Positions 6,962 through 15,248 of a DNA stretch of 17,888 nucleotides are shown one piece after another. The translations under genes and the position numbers were made by a program. The stretch covers positions 1 through 17,888 of the forward strand of contig JAGOOJ010000013.1 of the NCBI GenBank assembly GCA_017992575.1, in the 5' to 3' direction. How positions within the stretch are numbered: position 1 is the stretch's first letter; the number at the start of each line of letters is the position of its first letter. Below the pieces are notes generated by a model that saw nothing but the letters and a program-made list of their open reading frames with translations, was not told the DNA's origin and did not search any database. This DNA is from Candidatus Moraniibacteriota bacterium (GTDB lineage Bacteria > Patescibacteriota > Minisyncoccia > Moranbacterales > UBA1568).

Positions 6962-8149
6962 ATGCATAACGAACGCTATAACAAACAAAAAATTCGTCTA
7001 GTAAGTTTCATCTCCTTTCTTCTAGGTTTTCTTGACGCTTTTTTCATCTACGTCCTTTCTAATTATTTTTCTGAAATCTCACACAGTGACAACGTAGGAA
7101 TTTTCTACCTCGTCGCTTATGTCGGTGTCCTTCTTTCTCTTTTTTATTTTCAACCGCTTGTGCGTCTCATCGGAAGAGCTCGTACACTGTATCTTTCTTT
7201 GGGAATGAGCATCTGTGCTGCCGCTATACTTGCAAGCGCTTCTTCTCTTTCAGCGTCCATAGGAGCAGCCCTTGTTTTGGTTATAGCAACCAATATTACC
7301 TGGGTAGCACTAGATATTTTATTGGAAAGCTTTTCTCAAGATAAGGTTTCTGGAAGTATCCGCGGACTCTACCTCACGATTATGAATGCCGGGCTTCTTT
7401 TGGCTCCGTTTCTTTCATTAAAAACGCTCAATATCTTTCACTATGAGGGAATTTTCGTGACATTAGTTGTTGGTTACACGTTTGTTTTTGTTATAGCGCT
7501 TCTAGGATTTCGCCAGGATAACAAGGTGTTTCAGCAAAAACTTCGTCTCCGATTTACCATCAAGAAAATGTTCCAAGAGAAAAATTTATTGCGCATCTAT
7601 CACGTATCTTTTGCTATGGAGTTCTTTTATGCCTTGATGATCATATATACGCCACTCCACCTCCGCTCTCTCAATTTTTCCTGGGACGAGATTGGCATTA
7701 TTTTTACGGTAATGCTCCTCCCGTTTGTTTTGTTGCAATACCCATTAGGGATTTTAGCGGATCGTTATTTTGGGGAAAAAGAAATGTTGCTCGGAAGCAT
7801 AGCGTTAACTGCTGGTACAACATTCGTCCTTCCATTTCTGGGGGCTGGAAGCGCTCTTTCATGGGGGATAGTGCTCTTTATGACCCGTATCGGTATCGCT
7901 GGTATTGAAATTCTCCGCGATTCATATTTTTACAAGCAGATCGACGGTAATGATATGGATGTTATCGCCTTCTTTAGAACGGCACGTCCTTTGGCTAATA
8001 TTGTTGGTGCTTGTCTTTCTGTACCGATGCTCCTCTTTCTCCCTTTGAAAAGTATTTTTATCCTTGTCTCATTCATGCTTTTTTTCTCTTTAATTCATGC
8101 TTTTTTTCTTCAAGATACCATTGGTTTTCGTCGGCGCGCAAAGAACTGA
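6962..8149 (+). CDS. Major facilitator superfamily (MFS) transporter
   Basis: This 395-residue membrane protein has about 12 hydrophobic helices. Examples are FISFLLGFLDAFFIYVL at 15-31, YLVAYVGVLLSLFYF near 49, and SLIHAFFL near the end. A charged central loop after about 185 splits it into two six-helix halves. PLGILADRYFGEKE between helices 8 and 9 is an MFS motif-A variant; the first-half equivalent (PLVRLIGRARTLYLS) is degenerate. The family transports small solutes with proton or other gradients; the substrate cannot be inferred, and the neighbours give no clue. The start MHNERYNK puts a short positive tail before helix 1. No Shine-Dalgarno sequence is present, and it is the one ATG in the window with C at -1. 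The stop is TGA. Confidence 0.85.
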   Translation: MHNERYNKQKIRLVSFISFLLGFLDAFFIYVLSNYFSEISHSDNVGIFYLVAYVGVLLSLFYFQPLVRLIGRARTLYLSLGMSICAAAILASASSLSASIGAALVLVIATNITWVALDILLESFSQDKVSGSIRGLYLTIMNAGLLLAPFLSLKTLNIFHYEGIFVTLVVGYTFVFVIALLGFRQDNKVFQQKLRLRFTIKKMFQEKNLLRIYHVSFAMEFFYALMIIYTPLHLRSLNFSWDEIGIIFTVMLLPFVLLQYPLGILADRYFGEKEMLLGSIALTAGTTFVLPFLGAGSALSWGIVLFMTRIGIAGIEILRDSYFYKQIDGNDMDVIAFFRTARPLANIVGACLSVPMLLFLPLKSIFILVSFMLFFSLIHAFFLQDTIGFRRRAKN

Positions 8150-8165
8150 TGCCCGTGAATTTTTC

Positions 8166-8194
8166 TTGGAAAAAAGCCCAATAAATGGTATTCT
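8166..8194 (+). promoter_or_regulatory. Promoter of the scpA-scpB-D,D-carboxypeptidase run
   Basis: TTGGAA (8166-8171), a 17-base spacer and TATTCT (8189-8194) are preceded by TGG as an extended -10. The predicted start near 8201 gives a leader of about 33 bases to ATG 8234 and argues against the GTG at 8204 as the start codon. Confidence 0.65.
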
Positions 8195-8233
8195 TAAGGG
8201 GAAGTGGCCGCAAGTAACCATTTCCATTTTGTT

Positions 8234-8938
8234 ATGGTTTATCATTTTCATTTAGAAAAGTTTGAAGGGCCACTTGATCTCCTCCTTTCACTTATTGAGA
8301 AAGAGAAGCTCGATATAACCCAAGTCAGTCTTGCTCAGGTTGCGGACCAGTTTTTGGCGCATTTAGAGGATGAACAGTCAATTTCACTGGCTCATCTTTC
8401 TGCTTTTCTCTCGGTTGCTGCTAGGCTGTTACTCATCAAGTCTCGTGCCTTGCTTCCCGTCCTTCATTTTAGTGATGAAGAGGAGGAAGTTATGGAGGAC
8501 TTGGAGTATCGATTGAAGGCGTACAAACTTTTTCGACAAGCATCAGAAACTCTTGGAAGACTTTTTCTCAAGGCGAACGGATCGTATGGAAGAGAGAGTT
8601 TTCTTGGGATACAGACCGTTTTCTATCCGCCGAAAGATATCACCAAAGAAACCCTGAGGGACCATTTTGTTGATGTTTTGGGTGATATTCCTGTTTTTGA
8701 AATACTGCCAGAAAAAGAAATAGCTACTATAATAACACTGGAAGAAAAGATTGTCCTCCTTCAGCAGTCATTGGCCCAGCGAGCAGAATCTTCTTTTTCG
8801 GAAATGGTAGGCTCGGTGGGTGATAGAGTAGAAGTTATCGTTTCTTTTTTGGCTCTGCTTGAGCTGATTAAACAACGTTTTGTTCATGTGGAACAGGTAG
8901 ATTTTTTTAGTGAAATTCGTATTAAGCGCTTAGGATAA
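8234..8938 (+). CDS. scpA: Segregation and condensation protein A (kleisin)
   Basis: ScpA is the kleisin subunit that bridges the heads of the SMC dimer and binds ScpB, for chromosome condensation and segregation on the nucleoid. The N-terminal kleisin signature YHFHLEKFEGPLDLLLSLIE is directly followed by KEKLDITQVSLAQVADQFL, the classic ScpA start. A helical middle (FLSVAARLLLIKSRALLP) and a C-terminal winged-helix segment (VSFLALLELIKQRFVHVEQ) follow. The product of 234 residues is close to the family size (about 240-260). ATG 8234 (TT-ATG) is chosen over the in-frame GTG at 8204, because the promoter predicts transcription from about 8201 and the extra ten residues are not conserved. It sits 10 bases before scpB; smc itself is not in the window. 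Confidence 0.95.
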   Translation: MVYHFHLEKFEGPLDLLLSLIEKEKLDITQVSLAQVADQFLAHLEDEQSISLAHLSAFLSVAARLLLIKSRALLPVLHFSDEEEEVMEDLEYRLKAYKLFRQASETLGRLFLKANGSYGRESFLGIQTVFYPPKDITKETLRDHFVDVLGDIPVFEILPEKEIATIITLEEKIVLLQQSLAQRAESSFSEMVGSVGDRVEVIVSFLALLELIKQRFVHVEQVDFFSEIRIKRLG

Positions 8939-8948
8939 AAAATATACT

Positions 8949-9557
8949 ATGTCACAAATCTCTTTCGTATCAGCACTTGAATCTCTCCTTTTTGTCAGTG
9001 GTGAACCAATAACGTTTACCCGTTTGGCCAAGATACTCGAGATTCCCGTAGCAGAAGTTGTGGCGGTAGTTGAGGAGCTTGCTAAAAAATACGATGCGGA
9101 TCTCCATACTGGACTCATGTTGATACGCGATACAACAACGGTGACACTCGCTACTGTACCGAGGAATGCTTCAATTATCGAAGCTTTAACTAAAAGTTCG
9201 CTTCAGGAGAGCATGAGTAAAGCAGCACTTGAGGTCCTCGCCATCATTGCCTATCGGGCTCCAGTATCTCGTTCGGAGATTGATGCTATTCGTGGAGTAA
9301 ACTGTAGCTTTACGCTCCGTAATCTCCTTCTTCGCGATCTCATTATGCGTGAGGGTAACCCTGGTGACAGTCGGGGATACCTCTATCGTCCGACGCTTCG
9401 TTTTCTACAAGTGTTAGGTATCGGTCAGGCGTCAGATCTCCCTCAATTTGAGGTGCTTTCTCAGGATGAACGTCTGCGAATGATTCTTGAAGAGAAGGAA
9501 GAACCAGTACAAGAAACGCCTCTTGATTCGACACATTCAGCACCCACCCAATCCTAG
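8949..9557 (+). CDS. scpB: Segregation and condensation protein B
   Basis: ScpB dimerises and binds the middle of ScpA in the SMC complex. It has two winged-helix domains. The first begins ALESLLFVSGEPITFTRLAK, a typical ScpB start. The second contains ALEVLAIIAYRAPVSRSEID and IRGVNCSFTLRNLLLRDLI, the most conserved block, followed by GYLYRPTLRFLQVLG. The product has 202 residues, normal size, with a short acidic unstructured tail (EEKEEPVQETPLD). It starts 10 bases after scpA (ACT-ATG) and its stop is 3 bases before the next start, so the three genes are almost certainly one transcript. Confidence 0.96.
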   Translation: MSQISFVSALESLLFVSGEPITFTRLAKILEIPVAEVVAVVEELAKKYDADLHTGLMLIRDTTTVTLATVPRNASIIEALTKSSLQESMSKAALEVLAIIAYRAPVSRSEIDAIRGVNCSFTLRNLLLRDLIMREGNPGDSRGYLYRPTLRFLQVLGIGQASDLPQFEVLSQDERLRMILEEKEEPVQETPLDSTHSAPTQS

Positions 9558-9560
9558 CCT

Positions 9561-10589
9561 ATGAGAATGTTTATTCTATTGAGCAGTATCGCCTTAGTTC
9601 TCTTTTTTGGCATGAGTGAAAAGGGCGCGATGCTGATCGCTCATGGAAAAGGACTCCTTGGTCTCTGGCACGTCGAGAGCAATCAGGTACCACACGAAGA
9701 AGAGAAACCGTCTTCGATGCCTCTCCTGCCTTTGGTTTCAGAAAGCAGAGAGCTCACCACGAGTTATCAACCAGAATTGAAAGAATACTCTCCGCGTTTA
9801 AGTATCGTTTCGGCGCATGCTTCTATTATTATGGATGTCGAGTCCGGCAAGATTCTTTATGAGCGTAATGCCAATGAGCGCCGACAAATTGCGTCACTCA
9901 CTAAGCTTTTTACGGCTACTCTCGTGATGGAACGTATACAGAATCTTGATGAAGTAGTCACTATCGATGAAGAAGCTGTTTATTCTGAGGGAACACGGGT
10001 AGGGTGTCCTCGTTCTGGATTTTGTAACGGAGTGCGACTGAAGCCAGGTGAAAAAATGAGCGTGCGGAACCTCCTCAAGGCAGCCCTCATGAATAGCGCT
10101 AATGATGCTGCTGTTGCTCTCGGGAAGCATATCGGCAAAACTCAAGATGGCTTTGCTCGTATAATGAATATGCGGGCCAAAGAACTTGGTTTGAATGATT
10201 CTCATTTCTGTACCCCTTCAGGGTTGGAGCCGGATGGTCGTGAAAAAGAATGTTACTCTTCGGCTTCTGATGTAGCCAAAATCGTTACCCACGCCCTCTC
10301 TTTTCCGGAAATCTGGGAGATTATGCGTTATGAGAAACAATTCATCACCTCTGCTGATGGTGTCTATACTCACGAGATTTTCAGTACTGATCAGCTCCTT
10401 GGGCAATTCCCGAATCTTATTGGTACAAAAACTGGATTTACGCCATTGGCTGGCTATTCGCTCCTTGCTGTAGCTACGGACCATACCCAAAGCCATAAAG
10501 TGGTAGCAGTTGTTCTTGATGATTCTTCTCGGTGGCAGAGTATTCAGTCGATGTTTGATTGGAGCTTTCAGGCTTTTGATTGGAAATAG
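9561..10589 (+). CDS. Serine-type D-Ala-D-Ala carboxypeptidase (peptidase S11, PBP5-like)
   Basis: This penicillin-binding enzyme removes the terminal D-Ala from peptidoglycan pentapeptides outside the membrane. All three active-site motifs are present: SLTK (S112 nucleophile, K115), SAN (179-181) and KTG (290-292). SIIMDVESGKILYERNANER precedes the first, as usual. A hydrophobic N-terminus (about 3-17) acts as a signal peptide or membrane anchor, followed by a charged, Pro-rich linker to about residue 75. The catalytic domain fills the rest; the C-terminal beta domain and amphipathic anchor of classic PBP5 are absent, so the N-terminal segment is probably the only anchor. C149 and C155 flank a loop and might form a disulfide. 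The start follows the scpB stop by only 3 bases. Family sure, exact paralogue (dacA, dacB or dacF) not assigned. Confidence 0.93.
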   Translation: MRMFILLSSIALVLFFGMSEKGAMLIAHGKGLLGLWHVESNQVPHEEEKPSSMPLLPLVSESRELTTSYQPELKEYSPRLSIVSAHASIIMDVESGKILYERNANERRQIASLTKLFTATLVMERIQNLDEVVTIDEEAVYSEGTRVGCPRSGFCNGVRLKPGEKMSVRNLLKAALMNSANDAAVALGKHIGKTQDGFARIMNMRAKELGLNDSHFCTPSGLEPDGREKECYSSASDVAKIVTHALSFPEIWEIMRYEKQFITSADGVYTHEIFSTDQLLGQFPNLIGTKTGFTPLAGYSLLAVATDHTQSHKVVAVVLDDSSRWQSIQSMFDWSFQAFDWK

Positions 10590-10647
10590 CAGTTACTACC
10601 AGATGAAGTGACCGGAACGGGGCTTCCTTTCGTTTTCGGGCCAGTGC

Positions 10648-10656
10648 TGGTAAAAT
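10648..10656 (+). promoter_or_regulatory. Possible extended -10 promoter of mraY
   Basis: TGG followed by TAAAAT (10651-10656) forms an extended -10. No good -35 lies 16-18 bases upstream. A start near 10663 would leave a leader of about 27 bases to ATG 10690. The 100-base gap after the carboxypeptidase gene contains no clear terminator. Confidence 0.4.
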
Positions 10657-10689
10657 CAGGATACCGTCTGATATTTTATTTATTGTTGT

Positions 10690-11799
10690 ATGGATGCCAT
10701 CCAAATAGCTCAGATACAAAGCGTGCCACAGATCATGAATGTCCTCAAGGTACTTTCTACTGGATTACTGGCTTTTCTTCTGGCGTTCATGATTACTCCT
10801 CTGTGGACACATTTATTGTACAAGTATAAATTTGGTATCAAGATTAAGGAAAAGTCAGTAAATGGCGAACCATTAACTTTCGTCAATAAACTGCACGCAA
10901 TAAAAGCTGGTACACCAACAATGGGAGGGGTCATTGTTTGGTTTTCGGTACTCCTCCTCGTCATGCTTTCACACTATGTCTTTCCTTTTATTGCTGATTG
11001 GACGGGTATAAACTTTATTGCGCGATTGGATTTTTTTCGACGCTCTCAAGTCTGGTTACCGCTTTTTATTTTGGTAATGGCGGGTGTTTTAGGATTGTTT
11101 GATGACTATATGAGTGTTCGCGGTTGCGGAACGAATAAGGGTGGGGGAATGCGTTTCGCTCTGCGTTTTTGGTGGCTGTTCGCCATTGCTGGATTTGGGG
11201 CTTGGTGGTTTTATGAAAAACTCGGCTGGGATGCCATTCATGTGCCTGCCTTAGGTGATTTTTCTATTGGATGGTGGTATATCCCCGTCTTTATTTTTGT
11301 TATTCTTTTTTCAGCAATTTCTTCCAATGAAACTGATGGGTTAGATGGCTTAAACGGCGGTGTTCTCTTGATTGCCTTTAGCGCCTTTTCTCTTATTTCA
11401 TTTGTCCATAATAAAATGGATCTGGCTGCTTTTTGTGCTGCTCTGGCAGGGGCGCTTCTGGCGTTTTTGTGGTTCAATATTTACCCTGCTCGTTTTTTTA
11501 TGGGTGACACGGGTGCTATTTCCTTGGGAGCTACACTCGGCGTGATTGCCATGTTGACCAATACCACTATTGCCCTCTTTGTTATCGTAGCCATTTATGT
11601 ACTTGAATCTGGGAGCGCTGCTTTACAATTAGGTAGTAAGAAGTATTTCGGAAAGAAAATTTTTCTGGCTGCGCCACTGCATCATCATTTCGAAGCCAAG
11701 GGCTGGCCAGAACCAAAAATTGTCATGCGTGCCTGGATATTTACTGCGCTCACGGCTCTTATTGGGGCTATGATTGCTATTTTAGGGATGGGAGAGTAA
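10690..11799 (+). CDS. mraY: Phospho-N-acetylmuramoyl-pentapeptide-transferase (lipid I synthase)
   Basis: MraY transfers phospho-MurNAc-pentapeptide from UDP to undecaprenyl phosphate on the inner face of the membrane, making lipid I. There are about 10 hydrophobic helices over 369 residues, the normal size. Catalytic and Mg-binding blocks are intact: KAGTPTMGG (72-80), GLFDDYMSVRG with D138/D139, ETDGLDGLNGG with D216/D219, FMGDTGAISLG with D273, and the cytoplasmic loop APLHHHFEAKGWPEPK (His331-333). E. coli has NLTDGLDG where this has NETDGLDG. ATG 10690 gives a slightly long N-terminus; ATG 10735 (MNVLKVLS) is an alternative. mraY normally sits in the division and cell wall cluster; here it is between a D,D-carboxypeptidase and pgk, 20 bases before pgk. 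Confidence 0.96.
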   Translation: MDAIQIAQIQSVPQIMNVLKVLSTGLLAFLLAFMITPLWTHLLYKYKFGIKIKEKSVNGEPLTFVNKLHAIKAGTPTMGGVIVWFSVLLLVMLSHYVFPFIADWTGINFIARLDFFRRSQVWLPLFILVMAGVLGLFDDYMSVRGCGTNKGGGMRFALRFWWLFAIAGFGAWWFYEKLGWDAIHVPALGDFSIGWWYIPVFIFVILFSAISSNETDGLDGLNGGVLLIAFSAFSLISFVHNKMDLAAFCAALAGALLAFLWFNIYPARFFMGDTGAISLGATLGVIAMLTNTTIALFVIVAIYVLESGSAALQLGSKKYFGKKIFLAAPLHHHFEAKGWPEPKIVMRAWIFTALTALIGAMIAILGMGE

Positions 11800-11819
11800 T
11801 TACTATTTAAGATATATGT

Positions 11820-12869
11820 ATGGTGTTGCGAACTCTTAAAGAAGCGGATTGTGCCAATCAAAAAGTGTTGATTCGTGTTGATTTTAATATCGAACAGAGC
11901 AATATTGCCCAGATTGAGGAGCACTTCCGGCTTGATATCGCCAAAAAAACAGTGGACTTCATTGCTTCTCAATCAGGATCAAAAATTGCCCTGTTGACTC
12001 ATTTCGGTCGTCCAGATGGGAAAAGAGATCCGCGTTATTCAGTCAATCAACTCACCGAAGCAGTCAGTCGATCTCTAGGAAAAGAGGTTGTCTTCGTGGC
12101 TGATTGTATTGGTGAGAGTGTGACTCAGGCACTTGAGCAGTTGCTTCCGCACCAGATACTCCTGTTAGAAAACGTGAGATTTTATGGAGCAGAAGAAGAG
12201 AACGACCCTGTTTTTGCCAAACAATTAGCCTCACCATTTACTCTCTACGTAAACGAAGCCTTTAGCGTTTGTCATCGGGCACATGCTTCAGTAGAGGCCA
12301 TTACACACCTTATCCCTTCATACGCCGGGTTACGACTCATTGAGGAAATAACAGAATTGGATCGCATCCGTTTTTCCCCAGAGCATCCGGCCATCGCTAT
12401 CATCGGTGGGGCGAAAATTGAAACGAAGCTTCCGCTTATTACGGCACTGGAAAAAAGTTATGATGCTATTCTCGTTGGTGGCAAAGTTGCCAATGAAGCA
12501 CTCGATCAGAAACTTGTTTTTGGAGAAAAAGTACTCCTCCCAAAAGATTTCGATTCAAGTGCCCGATTAGATATTGGACCACAAACTATCGCGTACTTTA
12601 CTCAAATTATTGCTATGGCTAAAACCATCGTTTGGAACGGTCCCCTAGGAAAATTTGAGGAGAAACCCTACGATATTGGTACCGAAGCCATCCTACATGC
12701 TATTTTGGAAAGCAAAGCCTATGTTGTTATTGGGGGCGGGGAGTCATTGGCAGTACTGGAAAAGGCTAATGTTATTAATAGGGTAAGCTTTGTTTCTTCT
12801 GGTGGAGGAGCCATGCTCGAATACTTGGGAGGGGCTAATCTTCCAGGTATTGTGGCTCTTTCGGCGTGA
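11820..12869 (+). CDS. pgk: Phosphoglycerate kinase, compact form
   Basis: Pgk converts 1,3-bisphosphoglycerate and ADP to 3-phosphoglycerate and ATP in lower glycolysis. The substrate-binding N-domain has RVDFN (20-24), R37, HFGRP (61-65), ENVRFY with R120, and HRAHAS with R153. The nucleotide-binding C-domain has GGAKIETK (K199, K203), WNGPLGKFE (272-280), the GGGES phosphate loop (305-309) and SSGGGAMLEYL. All catalytic residues are kept, but the protein has only 349 residues against about 390-400 usually. The missing part is mainly after ILVGGKVANE (about residue 226), where some 35 residues of the C-domain loop and helix are reduced to a short KLVFGEKVLLPKDF link. Twenty bases separate it from mraY, and its TGA stop forms part of the eno promoter. 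Confidence 0.95.
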   Translation: MVLRTLKEADCANQKVLIRVDFNIEQSNIAQIEEHFRLDIAKKTVDFIASQSGSKIALLTHFGRPDGKRDPRYSVNQLTEAVSRSLGKEVVFVADCIGESVTQALEQLLPHQILLLENVRFYGAEEENDPVFAKQLASPFTLYVNEAFSVCHRAHASVEAITHLIPSYAGLRLIEEITELDRIRFSPEHPAIAIIGGAKIETKLPLITALEKSYDAILVGGKVANEALDQKLVFGEKVLLPKDFDSSARLDIGPQTIAYFTQIIAMAKTIVWNGPLGKFEEKPYDIGTEAILHAILESKAYVVIGGGESLAVLEKANVINRVSFVSSGGGAMLEYLGGANLPGIVALSA

Positions 12870-12875
12870 TATACT
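12867..12875 (+). promoter_or_regulatory. Internal extended -10 promoter of eno
   Basis: TGATATACT has its TGA identical with the pgk stop codon and TATACT at 12870-12875. The -35 region is weak. A start near 12882 gives a leader of about 26 bases to the eno ATG. It suggests eno can be transcribed separately from pgk. Confidence 0.5.
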
Positions 12876-12907
12876 AAAAAGAGGTATCAAAATTATAAAA
12901 AAACCGT

Positions 12908-14188
12908 ATGGCAAAAATTTCCGAAGTCAGAGCGCGTGAGATACTCGATTCTCGTGGAGAACCAACTGTTGAAGTCTCGGTAATACTCGATGATGGAACA
13001 ACAGCTCAAGCAGGTGTCCCATCAGGAAAATCAACTGGGGCCTTTGAGGCGATAGAACTCCGAGATAACGATGAGAATCGCTATCGCGGTATGGGCGTGC
13101 TCCATGCTGTAGAACATGTGAACACTGAAATCGCTGTTGCCGTGCGCGGGATGGAAGCATCTGACCAGCAGGCGCTTGATGAAAAAATGAATGCTCTCGA
13201 TGGAACTCCGAATAAAGGACGTCTCGGTGCCAATGCTATTTTGGGAGTCTCATTGGCTGTTTGTCGAGCTGCCGCCAAATCATCCGGCATACCACTGTAT
13301 GAACATATAGCTCACTTGTATGGAAAAGAGGGGAACAGAGATGTATTCCCCGTACCGATGTTTAATATTGTGAATGGCGGAAAACATGCTGATTCCGGAT
13401 TGTCTGTACAGGAATTTAAGGTAGTTCCTTCTGGGATCGTTTCCTTTCCTGAACAACTTCGTGCAGGTAGCGAAGTGTTCCACGCTTTGCAAAAAATACT
13501 GGAGCAAAGTGGCTTTACCACCGCAGTTGGAGATGAAGGCGGATTTGCTCCGCGAGTAGAAAATCATATCCAGGCCCTCACCCTTATTCATCAAGCGATT
13601 ACCGAAGCAGGATATCGTCCAGGTATCGATATTTTCATCGGACTCGATGTAGCAGCAAATTCTTTTTATAACAAAGAAGAGGATCAGTATGTTCTGAAAC
13701 CAGAGGGGGTCAAACTCTCGCGCGAGAGTTTGATAAATGTGTATCGAGAATGGATAGAGAAATATTCCGTGGTTTCTATTGAAGATGGTTTGGATGAAGA
13801 AGACTGGGACGGTTGGGCAACAATGAAAGAAAAGCTGGAGAAGGAAAAAACCACTTGGGGAAAGCCTCTGATGCTCATTGGGGATGATTTACTCGTAACC
13901 AATGTCGAACGCCTAAAGAAAGCAATTGAAGAAAACTCCTGTAATGCGGTACTGATCAAAGTGAATCAGATCGGGACTGTTTCTGAAGCGCTCGACTGTA
14001 TGCGTCTGGCACGAGATCATGGGATGAATCGGGTTATCTCTCATCGTTCAGGAGAAACAGTTGATGACTTCATCGCCGATCTCGCCGTTGGAACAGGGGC
14101 TGAGTTTATCAAATCTGGATCGTTATCACGAGGAGAGCGCCTCGCCAAATATAATCGACTACTCGAGATTTACACCGCTACTCGCTAA
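12908..14188 (+). CDS. eno: Enolase
   Basis: Enolase converts 2-phosphoglycerate to phosphoenolpyruvate in glycolysis. All catalytic positions are visible in 426 residues, the normal length: E169 (SVQEFKVVPSG), E210 (VGDEGGFAP), metal ligands D247 (GLDVAANSF), E292 (SIEDGLDEEDWDGW) and D326 (LIGDDLLVTN), base K351 (LIKVNQIGTVSEAL), H379-R380-S381 (SHRSGETVDDF) and K402 (FIKSGSLSRGERLAKYN). The mobile active-site loop reads PSGKSTGAFEA, with Lys41 where most enolases have Ala (SGASTG). The start MAKISEVRAREILDSRGEPT is canonical and preceded by CCGT-ATG without a Shine-Dalgarno sequence. It lies 38 bases after pgk and 11 bases before the PfkB kinase gene. Confidence 0.98.
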   Translation: MAKISEVRAREILDSRGEPTVEVSVILDDGTTAQAGVPSGKSTGAFEAIELRDNDENRYRGMGVLHAVEHVNTEIAVAVRGMEASDQQALDEKMNALDGTPNKGRLGANAILGVSLAVCRAAAKSSGIPLYEHIAHLYGKEGNRDVFPVPMFNIVNGGKHADSGLSVQEFKVVPSGIVSFPEQLRAGSEVFHALQKILEQSGFTTAVGDEGGFAPRVENHIQALTLIHQAITEAGYRPGIDIFIGLDVAANSFYNKEEDQYVLKPEGVKLSRESLINVYREWIEKYSVVSIEDGLDEEDWDGWATMKEKLEKEKTTWGKPLMLIGDDLLVTNVERLKKAIEENSCNAVLIKVNQIGTVSEALDCMRLARDHGMNRVISHRSGETVDDFIADLAVGTGAEFIKSGSLSRGERLAKYNRLLEIYTATR

Positions 14189-14199
14189 TCGTTCTCTCT

Positions 14200-15228
14200 A
14201 TGTGGTTTTCAAAAAAAAATGCAGAAATAATTTGTGTTGGATCAGTATCGAAAGACATTTTTTTTCCTACCGATGAAGGCATCGTTATTGAAACCCCTGA
14301 GGATATTACCGCTAAACAAAAAGTGGCTTTTGAATTAGGCGGGAAGTATCGAGTAAAAGATCGCTTCGAGGCCGTCGGTGGCGTTGCTGCCAACGTAGCT
14401 CATGGTTTAGCTCGTCTCGGACAAAATACAGCCCTCTACAGTTGTGTTGGCGATGATGAGATGGGCCAATTTATTGAGGCATCTTTACGAAAAGAAGGCA
14501 TCGCGACAGATCTTATTCGGCATCTCCCTGATGCCAAAACAGATTTGTCAGCCATTATTGTTTTGACCCAGAATGGAGAGCGAACAATCTTTCATAATCG
14601 GGATGCTAATGAACGTCTCGTTGTTCATGAAGAGAAGTTTGTAGGAGCCAAGTGGCTTTTTGTTAGCGCTTTAAATGGCGACTGGAAACACAATCTCGCT
14701 CTTTTGTTACACGTTAAAGAGGCACAGTGCCTTTCTCTTGCATTGAATCCAGGACAACATAACATCAAAGAGGATGCCAAAACGATTCTGGAAACGCTCC
14801 CTATGGTGGACGTTTTGCTTTTGAATAAGGACGAAGCTATCGAACTCCTCCTCCAATTGCCATCACGGCCAGCTGATTCGGAATTAAACGATGAACTCTT
14901 TTTGTTGGAAAAACTCGTTCAAGCTGGTGCCAAAAAAATCGCGATGACAGATGGGAAACGCGGAGCCTGGGGAACGGATGGTACAGAATACTGGCATTGT
15001 CCAATTTATACCCGGGACAAAGTAGTGGATAGCACGGGAGCGGGAGATGCCTTCGGATCCGGATTTTTTTCCGCGCATCTCATGGGGAAAGATCTTCCAG
15101 TTGCCCTTTCATATGGTATGGCTAATAGTGGGAGCGTTATCGGTTTCTATGGCGCTGTTGAAGGATTACTTGTACAAAATGAGATTGACGACTTAATAAA
15201 AAATATTACTCCGCAACGCCTCAGATAG
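14200..15228 (+). CDS. PfkB-family carbohydrate or nucleoside kinase
   Basis: This ribokinase-fold kinase transfers phosphate from ATP (or ADP) to a sugar or nucleoside. Signature 1 is GGVAANVAHGLARLG (60-74), NKDEA (209-213) is the usual N-x-x-E region, and signature 2 is DSTGAGDAFGSGF with catalytic base D283. The 342 residues fit the family; the insertion after VGSVSKDIFFP (about 25-55, with a GGKYRVKDRFE segment) is somewhat long. The substrate cannot be read. It starts 11 bases after eno and so is probably co-expressed with pgk/eno. A role as phosphofructokinase in a genome that may lack PfkA is possible but only inferred; adenosine, ribose or fructose kinase are alternatives. Confidence 0.9.
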   Translation: MWFSKKNAEIICVGSVSKDIFFPTDEGIVIETPEDITAKQKVAFELGGKYRVKDRFEAVGGVAANVAHGLARLGQNTALYSCVGDDEMGQFIEASLRKEGIATDLIRHLPDAKTDLSAIIVLTQNGERTIFHNRDANERLVVHEEKFVGAKWLFVSALNGDWKHNLALLLHVKEAQCLSLALNPGQHNIKEDAKTILETLPMVDVLLLNKDEAIELLLQLPSRPADSELNDELFLLEKLVQAGAKKIAMTDGKRGAWGTDGTEYWHCPIYTRDKVVDSTGAGDAFGSGFFSAHLMGKDLPVALSYGMANSGSVIGFYGAVEGLLVQNEIDDLIKNITPQRLR

Positions 15229-15248
15229 TCTCGGATTGAAGAAGAGAG

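Noticed and set aside
8204..8233. GTG start at 8204 for scpA
   Set aside because: The predicted transcript begins near 8201, and the added residues precede the conserved ScpA start without similarity.
8943..8948. TATACT directly before the scpB start codon as a promoter
   Set aside because: Transcription would begin inside scpB, and no -35 or TG extension is present.
10641..10650. CCAGTGCTGG as a terminator hairpin after the carboxypeptidase gene
   Set aside because: The loop would be two bases, the stem only four, and there is no T run after it.
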